Source: Dipylidium caninum (lineage: Eukaryota; Platyhelminthes; Cestoda; Cyclophyllidea; Dipylidiidae). Taken from it: a stretch of 64,000 bases of DNA. The position numbers were made by a program, and so were the translations under genes. The DNA lies in NCBI GenBank assembly GCA_017562135.1, contig QEYB01000221.1:124001-188000 (forward strand), read 5' to 3'. The notes below the pieces were generated by a model. That model was given only the letters and a program-made list of their open reading frames with translations. It was not told the DNA's origin and ran no database searches. Within the stretch, counting starts at the first letter, position 1. The number at the start of each line of letters is the position of its first letter. This document shows, piece by piece, positions 25,540 through 39,800 of this stretch.

Positions 25540-28500
25540 CACAACATTGTATATTTTTCCACCTTCCCTAACTTTTTTAGATTCATTTTATTGCCATTTT
25601 TTTCCGCAAATCTTCAAGATATATATCCGATCTTACCCTGCATTCCTTTGAGTCACGTAGTTTCTTTTTACCTTCCTTCTACTAACTTCAATTTCGGTAG
25701 AACTGGAAAAATCTCATTTCCCCTCCGTTATTCATCAACTTTGTTACCTGATTTTCTTTTTCTTCAACCACGAATACGTTTTCATTGTGCTTTGCTTAAA
25801 TTTTCATAGTTTTCATTCAATTTCTCACCACTTTGTCCTTCATTTTTTTTAAAACATCGAAATGAAATCAAAAGTGTGCAATTTTAATTACTGAATAAAT
25901 TCTGCCTTAGCGTTGCAACCTCACCACCACACTGCCTCGAACACGCGGTTTCGCGGCCAACTTGGGCCTCTTAAGTCCACTTCAGAGAGGAAAGTGGGTC
26001 TCATGTTCCTCCTCACCCAAACCATTGCACAGAGAGCAACATCTGGTCGGAGCATGCCTTCTCACCTTCCCACCAGTCATGACATATTGTCCGCGTGGGG
26101 CGTCACACATCGGTGACGTCCACATTTCGCTTCAATTTACTTGGTTCAAGGGAAAAGATGGTTTTAGGCGCCTTTTTCTCTATCTCTGTTTTTGATTCGC
26201 TGTTTACATTTAGCATTACTTTTATTAGATGAACTTCCCACTAACAGAAAAAGCGAAATTTCCCATAAAGGAAGTCGCATCATAACCCGTTCTTATCTGC
26301 AGTTTATCCTACAAAATCACTGTCGTACTCACAGCTACCTCATAAATCTTAAGTCACCACTAATATTTTCCTTGAAGATGAAAACAAGTTTTCTAAGTCT
26401 TTATGAACAGAACACCTGAAGTAAAGTCATGAGAGGCGCAAACCGCGGTTGTCCTCGCTCTACATTTGCCAATAGGTCAACATCCAGAAAAGAAGTCATT
26501 CTTCACCGACACAAATTCCAAATAGGTTTATCAACTGGCATAGAAAGAGAGCAGTAGTGTATTTTGTCTTCATGCCGCATACACACAACGCCGTAAGTCT
26601 TAAGAAAGAGCAATTTAACTGCATTCAGTTTGATTTCTACAATTTGAGACCCCTTCGCCCCAATCCACATTGTTCCCTCAGCCTGCGTCTTTTCCTCTCA
26701 ACTGACGACCCTTTCATTTGCAGCCACGGGTTACGCTCTTACGACTTAGAATTCCTCCTAAAGAATGAAAAGAATAGCTCAGTATTTCTGCGCCAAAGGC
26801 CGATTTCCCCATATGCTTTCGTGTGTGTCTTTCTCTACCCCAAGTCTAACAGTGGATATCTCGATATCAGGAGGGATAACCTAGAGTGTACAGCAAATAC
26901 ACTAATGGGTTCGTGTCGAAATCTCTACTTCCTGTGATTTCGTCAACTCGTCAAACTCCATTCCGGTTATTCGGGGCTCCGATTACTTATCTCACCTCCC
27001 AACGGTCAGTCTATTTATGAGGATAATTAAATACCACTTTTAGCCAACGATGTTCCACATTCCTCCTTTGTACCAAAGTTTCATATCTCCTCCTTTTCAA
27101 GGAATATAATTTACTTGAACTTTGGTTAGAAGAAGTTCCTGTGATCAGTAATTACCTCAGTGAACTGCTAACATCGTCATGCTCTTGGACATTGGACAAC
27201 GTCCCTCAGTAACACCAACCCACAAATGATCACAATTAACTTATTACGAGGAGTTTCTTGCCAAATTATCATCTCGACACGACATCATAGTGAAGATTTT
27301 CAGGAAAGAAGAGTGAAATGCATTTTCCATCGCTGGTATACCAGGTGGCAGAACTCAAGAGCCATTGAATGGGCAACTCAACTATGTAAATGTCAAATGA
27401 AGAAGGTTTGCGCACAACCAGCCTCAACGACTACGGAAATATGAGCTTCATCAAAGGTATTTAAAGATACGTTATCGGAGCTTAAGGTCGCCTGGGATCG
27501 CTTCTCATGCAAAGCCTCATATTCCACAATTAACGATGGGATCGCATTACTAGGAAACTGCTACTTTACAAACAAGTGGAATTTAATTGTGGCGCTCGCA
27601 GTATGTGTAAACAATCTAGATATATAAAAAGTGCCAGAGAAGAGACCATTTCGCTTTCCAGCCGAAGAGGACGTTTTAATAGCTAAGTGAAGTGGTTTCA
27701 TGTTTTAACCCAAAAATGGGTGAAAAAGTGCAGTCCAAATGCCTTCATTAATGTCCACTACTAAAAGACCACTTTAATTTTTTGGTCTTCAATTGCCTCA
27801 TAGCTGATTCTTAGCTGATTCTTAGAAAACGCACTTATCCTAATTTCCGCTGTCAAAATTTGCAACTGAATCCTCTCTTAACTGCATATCTGCGCTAGCC
27901 TTCACCAGTTCTATTTCCTTTTGACAATTTGGCCTTCATATTGCGACTATGTCCCAATTAGCCTCTTTTTATACAAATATATATAGTTTCAGCTTTTGTG
28001 AACTACGACTCTGTATGAATTAGGAGAAGGGAGATGCCGCTTACACGAGCATAAACGCATGCCTATGTATGTTTGGGTGTGGGTGTGTGTCTACCTGTCG
28101 CAATTAACAAAATAACGTTTTGTTTCGTAAATTTGGAGTCTTGAAAGGGCACTAAAAGCGTTAGAACATTTTGCGCCTGTTCATGAAGCTTTAGCTCTCG
28201 TAATTCACAATGCTCATTTTCCAACATTTGGCATAGTTAAGTCAAACGGAGAGTGAATTATGTCTTGTGTAGTTGAATGCAGAAAGATTCTCCCGAAAGA
28301 ACTAGGGGAGTACTAAGCATTTGAGAGAGTGTGTTATTATCTGGCAAACTTGTTAACTGATAGTAAACGAAAATATTGACGGTCACTTGCTTTCTCTTTA
28401 CGCAGACCTAATAGGAGACAATATGAAATATTCCGACTTATCCATAATAGTTCTTCTCCTCACCTGTTTACTTACACTTTGAACTTCAAAAGCTCAGAAG

Positions 28501-30097
28501 GAACACCGCTGGGCTGCTTCAACCTTTTCGGAAAGTCCCTTTTGTGTGTAACTGAGCCAAATTATTGACTAACCCAACCAACCACCCTTCCTTGTTCTTT
28601 CCATTCAAACAAAAAACACGTGCTTGGTGATGAACATAGGATCTGTAAGAAAAGGAGTTAAACCCCACCTCTCTCCTCAAAACCATCTCCTTATACGCAA
28701 ACGTTTCGGCGATTTAAGTGCATCAGGCACACTGTGAGCACTTTTAGAGTGAGTTAATTAAGCTCTAGAAAGTATTTTTACGAAAATGATATATGAGATC
28801 AATCTTTATACAGTGTATTACATGAAAAAAATAATCAGTGAAAGCCTATAATTTTATGAGGTGTGAGCATACCGCAAATTAACGTTATGACACAAAATAT
28901 TTTGTAAAATTGCGCATTTAGTTGGTAAAAATAGTATATTCCAAAGATTATTTAAGACAAATCTTCTGGTGCAAATAGGCACACAAATATACACAAGTTT
29001 TCGTCTCAATATGACTCAAATAGGAACAATTCGATTACTTTGGGAATGGTATTTTCAGGTTATTGTGATTAGTTGGGGAAAATTGTGTTGCTCACATTTG
29101 GATTGCTCAAATGCATCTAGAATTAGCACAGGTGGAATAAAGCTTCCCATCGCTGGATGAGAAATCATTACAGCTATGGTAATACGTGAGGTAAGTGTTA
29201 GCTCTACCGATGTCCACTCCCCGAAGGAATATTGGGAACCGAAAATGCATTCGCTTGTGGAAATGCGCCTCACCGATAACCTGCGGTACGTAGTATAAGG
29301 GATCTAAATTAGCAATACCTTAAGAAGGACCGCTTACGTGGCCTCAAAGTTATACATTTGCGCGTATTTCAGTACCAATAAATTCCTTTCACACGGGTAA
29401 CTAAAGAGAGAGCTATGACTTAACTACTGCAAGTTGAAGAGAGTTGTATCGGATTTTCACATTTTAAAAAATAGCGTTGCTTGAGATAATAAAAGACGGA
29501 TTAGACATTTTTGTCACCTGTTATTTATAAGCAGCTATTTAATCTATTTCTCGAACCTTATTGGAATCCATAGCTTTTAGCATTTTTACGACAGCAATAA
29601 TGCCTAATCTTATTAGTCCACACTGCTTAATTGTTCAGTATGTTGGTTAGGTAAAATAAGACGTCATTAACTTGATCTTCATGGCCCAGAATATTCCTAA
29701 CTTTGGCGTACCAAAGGCAGTATGTTTTCTCTGAAATTACCGTACATGAGACACGCTACTAGTGCGTACTTTACCTCCCCTTCCGCTATTGGTTAGCTCG
29801 CAAACCAACAGGGTTGCAGAATGATTTGATTGGCCGCTTTCCTCCAATAACAACGCAGTGGGGTAGCACACATCCATATGCATTTGCGTGTCTAGCCGCT
29901 CGCGTTCTAGTTTGTATGGCAGACGTGTGCAATTCGTAATGGGCTTCAGCACAGAGGTGCTGCCTGTGTTTATATGAAAGCCTTCATGTGAATTAGTTTG
30001 CAGCTAAAGCAACTTCGTATTTCCTTGTCATCTTCCTCGTCCTTTTCTGGGAAATCGCATACATGTTAACTATTAAATCATTTTCACCTCTACGCAG
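25540..30097. other. AT-rich flank upstream of PDE4 gene
   Basis: No recognisable gene. 25,905-26,120 is a short G+C-rich scrap unlike its surroundings. The plus-strand open frame 26,557-26,937 (126 codons) is long for this composition and partly protein-like, but has no motif I know and no clear link to the PDE4 exons. Any 5' untranslated exon or alternative promoter of PDE4 would lie here: a good acceptor (CCTCTACGCAG at 30,097) just before the first coding exon suggests upstream splicing. Confidence 0.4.
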
Positions 30098-30148
30098 CTA
30101 TTTTTGTCAATCAAAAAACACTACAATCGAGAGGATTATTTAATCTCC

Positions 30149-30879
30149 ATGCCGAATTTTTGCGGGTGTACTGGTGAAGCCTCAGGAAGGCTGCATTGGC
30201 CATGGCGAAAACACGCTGCGTCCTCTACCACCCACTCGGCACGTCGTTCCACAATTCTCAGTGAAAGTGTTGATGATGCGGACGTCGGTAAAACTCCTGC
30301 CCTTGCTAAACCCGAAGTGGACGACCTTACAACGCCACGAAATTCGATTCCTCATGAGGGCACGAAGGCGTCTCGCCCCCCGGTGACCTTCGAACTCGGC
30401 GGCACAACTAGAGGCAGTCACGACAACTACTTACATAAAAACGAATACTTGGAAATGCGAAATCATTCTCTGGACATGGAAGTAGGAGGCATCGCATCAC
30501 AGAACGTAGAAATTGTAACCGCAGTGAATAGAACTTTTCCTGCCCTTTTCAACTCCAAATCTGTTCGTGCATCAAGTCGCCTCTATGCCAATCACAATCC
30601 AGTTCTTCTGCGGAGGGGCTCACTTCTGGTGCGATCTGGGCGTCCACTGCCGGCCAGTATTCTGATGGGTCAACAGTCAACGGAGAGCTCAAAATTCACC
30701 TCACCAGGTACCACAACGGGCGGCCTGCCCAGTCCAGCTGTGGGAGAGGGCCACGGAGCAAAGGAACGCTTCCTAGATGATTCTATTATTGTGACACCGT
30801 TTGCACAGATTCTGGCTGGATTACGATCGGTACAAACAAATATCAGCTGGCTAACTTCTCAGCGCTCCCCCAAACCTAT
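30149..30879 (+). CDS. PDE4: PDE4 exon: N-terminus, UCR1 and start of UCR2
   Basis: ATG at 30,149 is the first in a frame open from 30,077. An acceptor at 30,097 could instead join an upstream exon. [12 protein letters not shown] resembles the start of UCR1, and [11 protein letters not shown] with Ser at about residue 158 matches the PKA-phosphorylated R-R-x-S of UCR1. [19 protein letters not shown] near residue 211 opens UCR2. It ends at a GTAGGT donor in phase 2. One exon therefore carries both UCR1 and the head of UCR2. Confidence 0.9.
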
Positions 30880-33800
30880 GTAGGTTTATTTCTGTTAATA
30901 GACTACTGGTTCAATTTTGCTCATCTCGTAATTTTCGCTTCGGATTGTGTACACTCCTTGCATTAGCACGAATAATCTAGTCCACCGGTTCAGGGTTATT
31001 TCATTTCATTCATCGCTCTTCCCTTAATTCGTGTCGGTAGAACCGCCGTGGGGACTTTAACGGAGTTAAACTATAAAATATTTCTTCAACTACTTTAGAA
31101 GATCACCTTACTAAGTGGAGACCCCATGATGTTTCATAGAGGGCACGCTGTCACTTAATGACACTTGGAATACCACCTAAGTTGAAGTATCCGGAGTCCA
31201 AAGGGTGTCGCTTCTGTCCAATAACCACCAGGCTGGAGGAACTGGGGACAGTAAAAGAGAAAAAAATTTCAGCCTGGTTTTGTAGTGGTCTAAACCGATA
31301 TTTCCGTGGTATTTCTTTGACTCTTCAGTACAAACGTTTGATTATTTCACATAAAATTACATTTCGGTCTGAGGAGTAAAATGTAAGTGCTGGTTCAAAA
31401 AGTAATGACGAATTAATTAGCGTAGGCACGCATATAAATGTAACATTTGTTTAACCATGGAAATGCGCTATGCTATGGGAAATTCCTGGTCTTTAGTTCA
31501 TTGTTTGTGAGTTCCCTGAATTCCGCTTTCACTCCACTTATTTGACCCATATTTTGACCTGAAAAGAACTTAAATGTGCTATTGGGGGAGGTTTTGTTGA
31601 CAGACTCGTTAATCCCATTGCCATCATCTTGGCGATAATTTCAAAATAGCCCACAAGATAATATTTAGCTGGAGGTGTTAGTGTCAGTCTGGGTTATTTC
31701 GCTCAAGCTGTACTGCAGGATCGACTATGCATGGAAGGTGCCATTTGCCAAGGGAATTCATTTGTATCCCGAAGGCAGCGATAACTAATGAAGGGCGCTA
31801 GGCGAGAGCATGATTTTATGGCACTGCATACCCGGGAAGCAAGTTCCACGTGGCCTCTTTTCCTTCATCTGGGATAATTGGCACGCACTTGCACTTAATT
31901 CTGTCATTCAATCAGCATTCTCATTGCGGATTACGTCCTTTCTTGTGATTTTCCATGCGATCTCGCGCGGGTGTAAACAAGAGATACACCAAGGCTATGC
32001 TGTTTTCTTGTCTCCCATTGTCATTTACGAGGGCTAGGTAGGGCAGGAATCACTCGATTGAGGATTTTCTCGCTCACTACGTCGCATTTTAGTGATACGG
32101 AAGGAGGATGGCAGAAATACACCTCAGGTGAGGGGCCTTTTTCTCAAATTACCAATACACGCAACCCTAGGGGTGCAAGTGATCGCACAGTCCTGCTTGT
32201 GAGCGTCCAAGTGTAAGGCAAAATGGGAGGGTCTCAGGGTCGTGCCTGTGTCACTACAATATCATCAGTCTATGCTGACCCTTTAAATGCCTAATTTCCA
32301 TTACTTTGCCAACTAGCAAAGTAAGAGGATTTTAAAAATGTGAATCACGTCTGTACCCCCCTAAACTAGTCAACGAGGTTGGCAGTTGGCATTTCCATGT
32401 TTACAATTTTGTTACCATTTTCTCGACAAGTGAGCTTTCGCTCATCCTCAAATTTCACTACTGCAAATGGGAACCAAGTCATTTCGTCTTTACACTTCTA
32501 TTTAAATGGCACCCTTTTTTCCCACACGTAGTTAGACACATTTCGATGCGCGATATTTCGCAGTCTATTAAAGTTTGAGTTGAGAAATTTGGGTGTGGCA
32601 GGTTAATCGGCATTGTTAATAAGTGTGTATCAAACCACCGTACTGGAAAGGCTTCTGGATTGGTTCGTGGTACCTACAAGTGGGTGCACATTTAAGCAGT
32701 TATCACCAAGTTCCACCATTGACTATTGCGATTTCATGAGAATCTTTTAGTGAGAGTGAGTATCCTTAAAGGGCAGTGTTGTTTAAATGCTTGTGCATAA
32801 CGCTTTTGTGCATGTTTGGGCAGGACAAAAGCGGATCGAAGGCAGTTATGGAAACAGACACAAGGTCGGTCGATCTGATTGGTGCTTTGGCGCCTGACTG
32901 GTTGACTGCGTGGTTGCCTGGCTGGTTCCGCAGCGCAGAAAAGCGGTGCTAACACTAGAGTCAGGTATAGTTTAAGGAGGAATTGTCAAGCCTCCCCCCC
33001 AAGGGCATTATACTCTATAAATACATGAAGAAATAGCGTGATAGAAGCACTTTTTGAGGGATACACCTATTTACCGGCATGTGGATTAGCCTTGGGGACT
33101 TGTATGTGGTAAAAACATCCCTCTCCTAAATGCGTTCCACTGAACTTGTCCGCATTTGCAACCACAACCTTTTCTTCGTCAATTGAGAGGCGGATGGGGA
33201 GCTTTTCCCTACTCTTATCGCACACACACGAGCCACAATGGACTCCTGACAGCAGAGTTCAAACGCACTCTTGCGTGTGTCTGCCAAAGGCTGATTCTGC
33301 GGCCATTAATGAGGTTGAATCCAACAAGGCGGTGCCTGTTGTGAGATAAAAAGAATTTATTATTCGCATTAAAGACCAAATGCCAGTGAAACGAGATTCT
33401 TATCAAAATATCCCCTTGACAAAATCCTCATTGATGCGTCGCAGTTGCGTGTCATTACTTTGTCAACGTCATCCTCGACATGATGTTATCACTGAGAAGT
33501 GCAGTGCATGTCACATCACCTGCAAAGAATCTGCACACGTGAATGGCGTGTCTGCCCGACTTTACGACAGCCAAAACGACTTTCGTCAAGCTAATTGCTA
33601 AGGAGGCCTGAAATTTGCACCGATTTGTGCAGTTGCCTCTGAATGGTCAGCATCACAGAGTAAAAGTGCAAGCATAACAAATTCAAATACAGTATGATCT
33701 AAAGCTAAATCATTGCTTGTTCAAATAAATGGAATACTGGAAGATAAAAAAAGCGACCCAAAGGAATGAGGCCTTCTCCCGTGCGCAAATGCTCACATTC

Positions 33801-36800
33801 GGCTATAGTGATACTGCCAATAGCTAAAGTTGTTAAAATAAATTTGAAAAAATGTGTTAGAGGATCCAAGCCGCCCTTTGTCGTATATTCTTTTCATAAG
33901 CGACCTGTGTTGTGCTTTGTTTTCGTGTTCGTCACACCTCACAGAGGTCGCAATATGTAAGCCTACCCCAAAAAGGCAGTAAATTCACCTCAGGTTTCAT
34001 GGCCTGATACTTGTGTCTTGAAAAAAGTGAACAGTTTACTTATTTTTAACCTACCTTACAAGTCTTCAAATGGCACTGAATTTCAAAGCATGCTCAGGGG
34101 ATATATGTGGACTGTTTCGTGAGGAGTCCAACTGACGGCATTAATTTTCCTCTCCTTCTAGCCTGAATAGCGAAACATCACGCCTAACCGGAGACACAGA
34201 CGTTGCCTCTTCCGCCCCAGGTACGTGAAGAATGCATTTATGGGGATATTTCATGAAGGGTGCACACTTTCGGTGCATTAGTAATATAACCAGTGGGTGG
34301 ATTCCAAACTTTTTTGTCGTGTTTTTTTTAATTGCAACGAGCATATGGGTTTAAAATGAACTAGTAATATCACCCAAAATTGGAAATCAAAGTGCCTAAG
34401 TCCCGCACTTCTATGCGATCTACTTGTCTTTCAACAATTTTGGGTATTAATTTTCGAAGCAGGACTTTTTTTCATAAAGATAACCTGAGCACTGAGTGTC
34501 CATTACGTAACAATGAAAAATCACCCAGGGTCATGTTTACTGCTACTCAGTTAACCACATTAGCATGTGTTCTCCAACTACAAAACAAGCACTGCCAATT
34601 TTTTTTTAAATTTGTTAACCCTTATAGGAGAAGACTACGAACTTCTAGCTGAGACGACGAAGAAAGAACTCGAGTGGTGTCTTCAACAACTCGAGAATAT
34701 TCAGACAAAACGACCGGTATCTGATATGGCAACCACTAAGGTAAACACTTTAGCCTGCGATAGCCCGGTGAGCTAACAGCAATGAATAATGTATCGGTGT
34801 AGATAAGCCGAAGTTCAGAGGGCCGTGTACACGTACTGCGCCGCCTTTGCCGTTGTGAGTGGTAAGCGCGTCACCACAAGAATATCTAGCTGCTAAGTGT
34901 AACCCAAGCTTTAACCTAACTCCCGTTATTAAGAAAAAATTGGTCCCATCATAACAATCGCGTGATAAATGGACTTGCAGGAGACATCAACAGTCGACTG
35001 TGCATGGCAGCATTTTCTACCCGTTACTGTGGTTGGAAACATTAAGCCTTTTTAGGAATCCGTCTTTTCAAACGTTCTGTCGTGTGCTGATAACTGGATT
35101 GTAGTCTAGAAATGTCAGACTGTGACGCGAGCGTCAAACTTTCGAATTGCCGATCAAGCCAATCTCACTGGCCAAAGCCTAATTCCATGTGTTAAGTTAT
35201 ATAAGCGATTGTAGCGAATTTAACGCTAACAAAACTCCTCTTATCTATACAACTCTCAAAAAGTTGCCGGCTGTTTTGTGACCACATGTCGTAATTGGCA
35301 ATTTGATAGGGACTAAATTGTGCGGCTTTGTGGGAGAATGAAAGTAACAGTACAATCGACGATTCGGCTGTTAACTAAACTCTTGCAAAGTTTTCCCTTT
35401 GCTGTGAACATTTAATGCTTCATGTTACTTGTGTTTCTTAGATTTCATGAGATTTTTCTTCTTTCTTCATTGGGGGAAAATCTGTAGAAGTAAGGCGATT
35501 ACCTACTGAAGGTGTAGTCCTCGGGTGGACGTGAGGTCAGTGATGTTAGCCTCATGAAGGGAGGTCGTAATTGCGAAGCGCTTACTTTCACACAAAAAAA
35601 TCCTTTAAGAAGGCATCAGTTGGTGTAAACATCATGCCAAATGTGTTTTACCCGTTTTATTTTGACAAGTGCTTAGGAATACATAAAACTCGTTTATCGT
35701 GGACCCCAGGCTACATTTAGGGTCCCAGAACAATTAACTTGATGGCCATACCATCCTGTCTTGATATGGAGGCAACTGTAGAAAATATAGGCGACCTTGA
35801 TAAGCTGTTTTAAATGATTGATGCTTTTGCGATGGTGGTAAGATTGAGACGAAAAGGGCCTCCATCTCCAAACAGTAGTGCTGTAGTATGAGGAAGGAAA
35901 AAATAAGAATAGTTTCTTACCAGCTAAATTCAAATTGAGTTATTTAACTTTGTCAAACTTGACACTCTAAAATCAGGTCTGGGAAGTTAAAAATGAGGGT
36001 GGCACCGAATAATTTCCATACGTGCCATTCTTCTAGTTCAAACGTCTTCTCAGTCAAAAACTCGGGAATTTCAGCAGTACCGACAAGTCGAGGAACCAAA
36101 TATCGGAATATATATCCAAAACGTTTATGGGTAAGTCGATTATCTTGCCGAGCACATAAAATTAGGACCTGGAAGTGGGGAATTTGCACACAAGGGGAGC
36201 CTAACAAAAAGATTAAATCAGTCCAAATATAGGGGCTTTGTTTATGATTCGCGAAATATCCTCGCAATGCGTTAACGGGCCAAGTGGTGGATTCTATATA
36301 TGCAAATGGAGGAAAATGGAGAATAAATTAGTTTTTATTTTGCACCAACAACACCTTGGGTCAATTTCCAACTGCAAGAACCTGTATTTGTGAGGAAATC
36401 CAGACACTTCCCGCTCGGTGTCCTTTCAGGCCTACATGATTTTCTTTTTACGACCTGTCATTAGTTGTCGTCAAGTGACGTTTTCCCCAAGCCATGACCG
36501 TCTACCTGTCTGACCTTTTCTCACCGGACCAGCAGCAGCAGTACATATTTCCATCATCCTCACATCCTCGCAAAGATTGACGAAAAGAAAGAAAATGGCG
36601 AATAGGCAAGAAGTTTAAGTTAGAATAGCCGAAGGTCTTGTACCCACTTGGTGATGATTGAAAATCCGGACTGGTTCTATCCTGAGGCATGTATTCAAAA
36701 TCATGCGCCATACTTGGCTCCAATTCGCTGTCATTTTGATTACCGCCTGTCCAAGCAGGAGTCAACATAGATGCGGAGCTCGGCTGCACCTCTGAAATGT

Positions 36801-39800
36801 TTTGTCATATCCGCTACTGATAAAATTTCTGTGGCTAAAAGTGATATGTTCCGCAAACCATAGTCTTTCTTCGTATGACGCAATTCTAACACGCTTAAAT
36901 CCAGTTGGACTTTCCTACATAAAAAGTGGGAAGTTCCTTTTTGGTTGCCTAAGAGAGTTTCCGGAGGAGGCCTAGTAGGCAGGAAGTAAGCTGTCTGACG
37001 ACTTGACTCTCTTCGCAAAAGTCAACAGTTTCCCGTAAAGCCGTTCTGACAAGGAGGCGACTTTAACGGCTTTCCTACAGTGATGATACCTTTAATGGGG
37101 AGTGATGCAGTCGAAATAGAAATTCCCTTATCTCTACACAGTCATTTGTCGGATCTAAATTTTCCGTGGATTGTCGCCACGGCGTCTTCCAAGGTTATTT
37201 TCCTGGTGGTCCCAATTAGTTCAATCAGTGGATGCGATGACTTTGATTGAAAGAAATCATGCTGCCACTTAACACGAAAACTTGGCGGATACATTTAAGA
37301 AGCACATAAACTCTGAGGCGGAAAATCTATCTCTTTCAACCAACGCATCTGAAGGCCAGGGTCTGTTTCTAAGGAAAATGCCATGGCAAAATGAAATGTT
37401 TTCCACTTTTATTTTACACAGCTTGATCACTACGGAGAGATTACAAGCAGAGGAAAGGCTTTTACCTTCCCGGTGGCACATTCCTCTCCATAGCCGACTT
37501 CGTTGTTATCCAACTGTTGTACTCCCTCAACACTGTGGCATTTAGAGAAAATGTAGAAAGCCAATAAAATCCAACCGCGTGGAATGTTTATTGCTGAGGT
37601 AGGGGAAAGAGGGGGTCCTGTAAATTTTGGCGGAAGGTCGGGATGTAAGAAGTGATATCTAAATAAATGTGATGCGGATTGGATTAAATCAACCAATTGT
37701 TAAGCCAAAGCCACAGATCACAGATGTATTAATTTTAGAGCGATGAAATTTCTAAATCATTCACAGATTCACGTCCCCTCACATTTCAGACGAGTACTCA
37801 GAACACGAAGAACATGAGGAGAGGGAGGCTGGTAGTAGCTCCAACGCTCTGGCAACAGGAAGCGATGGTTTGGAGAATTCTCGCACTGACGTGACAGGAT
37901 ATTCTCTAGAATCCTCTGTCAACAGCTCGGACATACGAATTTCCAAACATTCCTCAAAAGCGGAACATTCTGAACAACTTCCGAGTCTCACTACCACCGC
38001 CTCTCCGGCTTCTGCGACAACGACGGAATCCAACCTGGGTTGTGGAAAATGCATCAAATACCCTGAATGGTCCCGACAATCTCCCCTTCCTTGGCATTCA
38101 GACTTCCAATGATGGGGTCCTTAAAAAGGTGGAATTCTAATTATTTTATATGAATATATTACTCATTTATGCAGAACAGATTTCGTCATCGCCTTGTGCC
38201 GGATCACTTTTCTCTAGCCAATAAAATAGACATGCTGTTGTTACAGGAAAAAAAGATTTTCAGACCTTCTGGCCGTGTGTGTTCCCTACTCTCTTTTGTC
38301 ACTTTCTGTCACAAATTGTGACAACTTTCTTTATACCCCGCAGAGCTGTGATATCACTCTTGGCTGTTTTTTCACCTCGGTTTTTATGCGGAAGGGAAAC
38401 AGTTTATTCTCATATAAGCATAGGCAGCTTATTAGTTCGAGGGAGGAAGAAGAGACTAATTTAGGGCGACGATCAACTGCAGTGGTGGTAGTGGTGGTGG
38501 ATATTCCCTCCTTCTCATCCTCTTTGCTTTCCATTTGTTGCAAATGCCATTTTGAGATCCGCGACACGGCTATGTTTTAGCTAATTAGTGCGATTAACTC
38601 GGTTTGGACAAGTTGTGATATGTTAGGTGACAATTTTTGGGGTGTGTAGTAAAATAATTTGAAAATTTCCAGCCACTCGTAAAAACCTAAAAGAAACTGG
38701 ATGTATATATTGTGTGCACATTGGCTAAAGAGACAGTAAAATGAATTGTTATGTATGCCAAGCCCCATTTCCTTTCGAGTGGCCCTCAGCGCTCAAATGA
38801 CCAGTTGGCAGTGACATTTACTCCTTTGACTTTACTATCTTTTCCCAAACCCTTTTCCCCTTATTTGATCCACCATTTATTAACCCATTTTCCCCTCATT
38901 TGTTAAAATCAACACCTTTATCGTATCGTTATCACTACTTTGGTACTTTTCTTCCCTGTAAATATGATAAATAATTCATCAAATGAAACTTTTAGTGCTC
39001 TAGCGCCTCACATACACTCTGTCTGCTGTATGAACACACTACAACTTATCCGCGGTGTCATGCTGGTTGTCCGTAAAGCTCCAAAATTGCGATGAGTGCC
39101 TATTCAAAACGAGGAAAGTTCGTTTACCTGTTACCTGGACAACCCCCACATCATTCATTACTAACATACTTGATAAATGGAACGCCACCCTTTCAACCTT
39201 GAAGGCGATCCACTTTACATCTAATCAAACTAGTCAACTTTGGAGCAAGTTATCGCTATGGTTCGCGTAGCAGTGCATATTACAGAAAAAGAGTTCACTT
39301 GTACACTGTTCTAACAAAAATATTCGCCAAATATAACCCTTATGGACACTTTTTTGTCAGATTACATATGACAACTTATGCAGCAGGCCACGAAAAGGTC
39401 GGAAAGGTGAATACGCAAATGGTGTGACCTGCTATGTTAAAGTTATTCAAAATGAATCTCGTGGAAGGTTGAATGCCAGGTTACTGTTACATGCAAAATG
39501 TAGCAAAAACCCTTTGAATTGCCGACCAGAAAAGGCTGAGGATTATAATTAAACTGGGATTGGTCAAATTTTTTATAGGGCCTAAAATATGTAGTGCCCA
39601 ACCTGAATAATACTCCTCAATTCGAGGAGGTTAATCCCAAACACCCACGTTTTTTTACTTCCTGGTAAGAGTTTAATGAGCGCCTGTTATACGCAAGTGA
39701 TAGACATTCTTTTACCAGTAAGTTAGACAAGGTAATGCCTTTATTTTAGGAGCTTGAGACCTCTCTGGACAGGTGGAATTTTAACATGTTCGACATCGAC

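Noticed and set aside
35953..36267. 104-codon minus-strand frame
   Set aside because: It is antisense to the UCR2 exon at 36,037-36,130, whose coding assignment is clear.
37282..37545. Frame starting with TFKKHINSE considered as the end of UCR2
   Set aside because: It has no good donor and a poor acceptor. The exon at 36,037-36,130 matches the UCR2 end far better and splices in phase.
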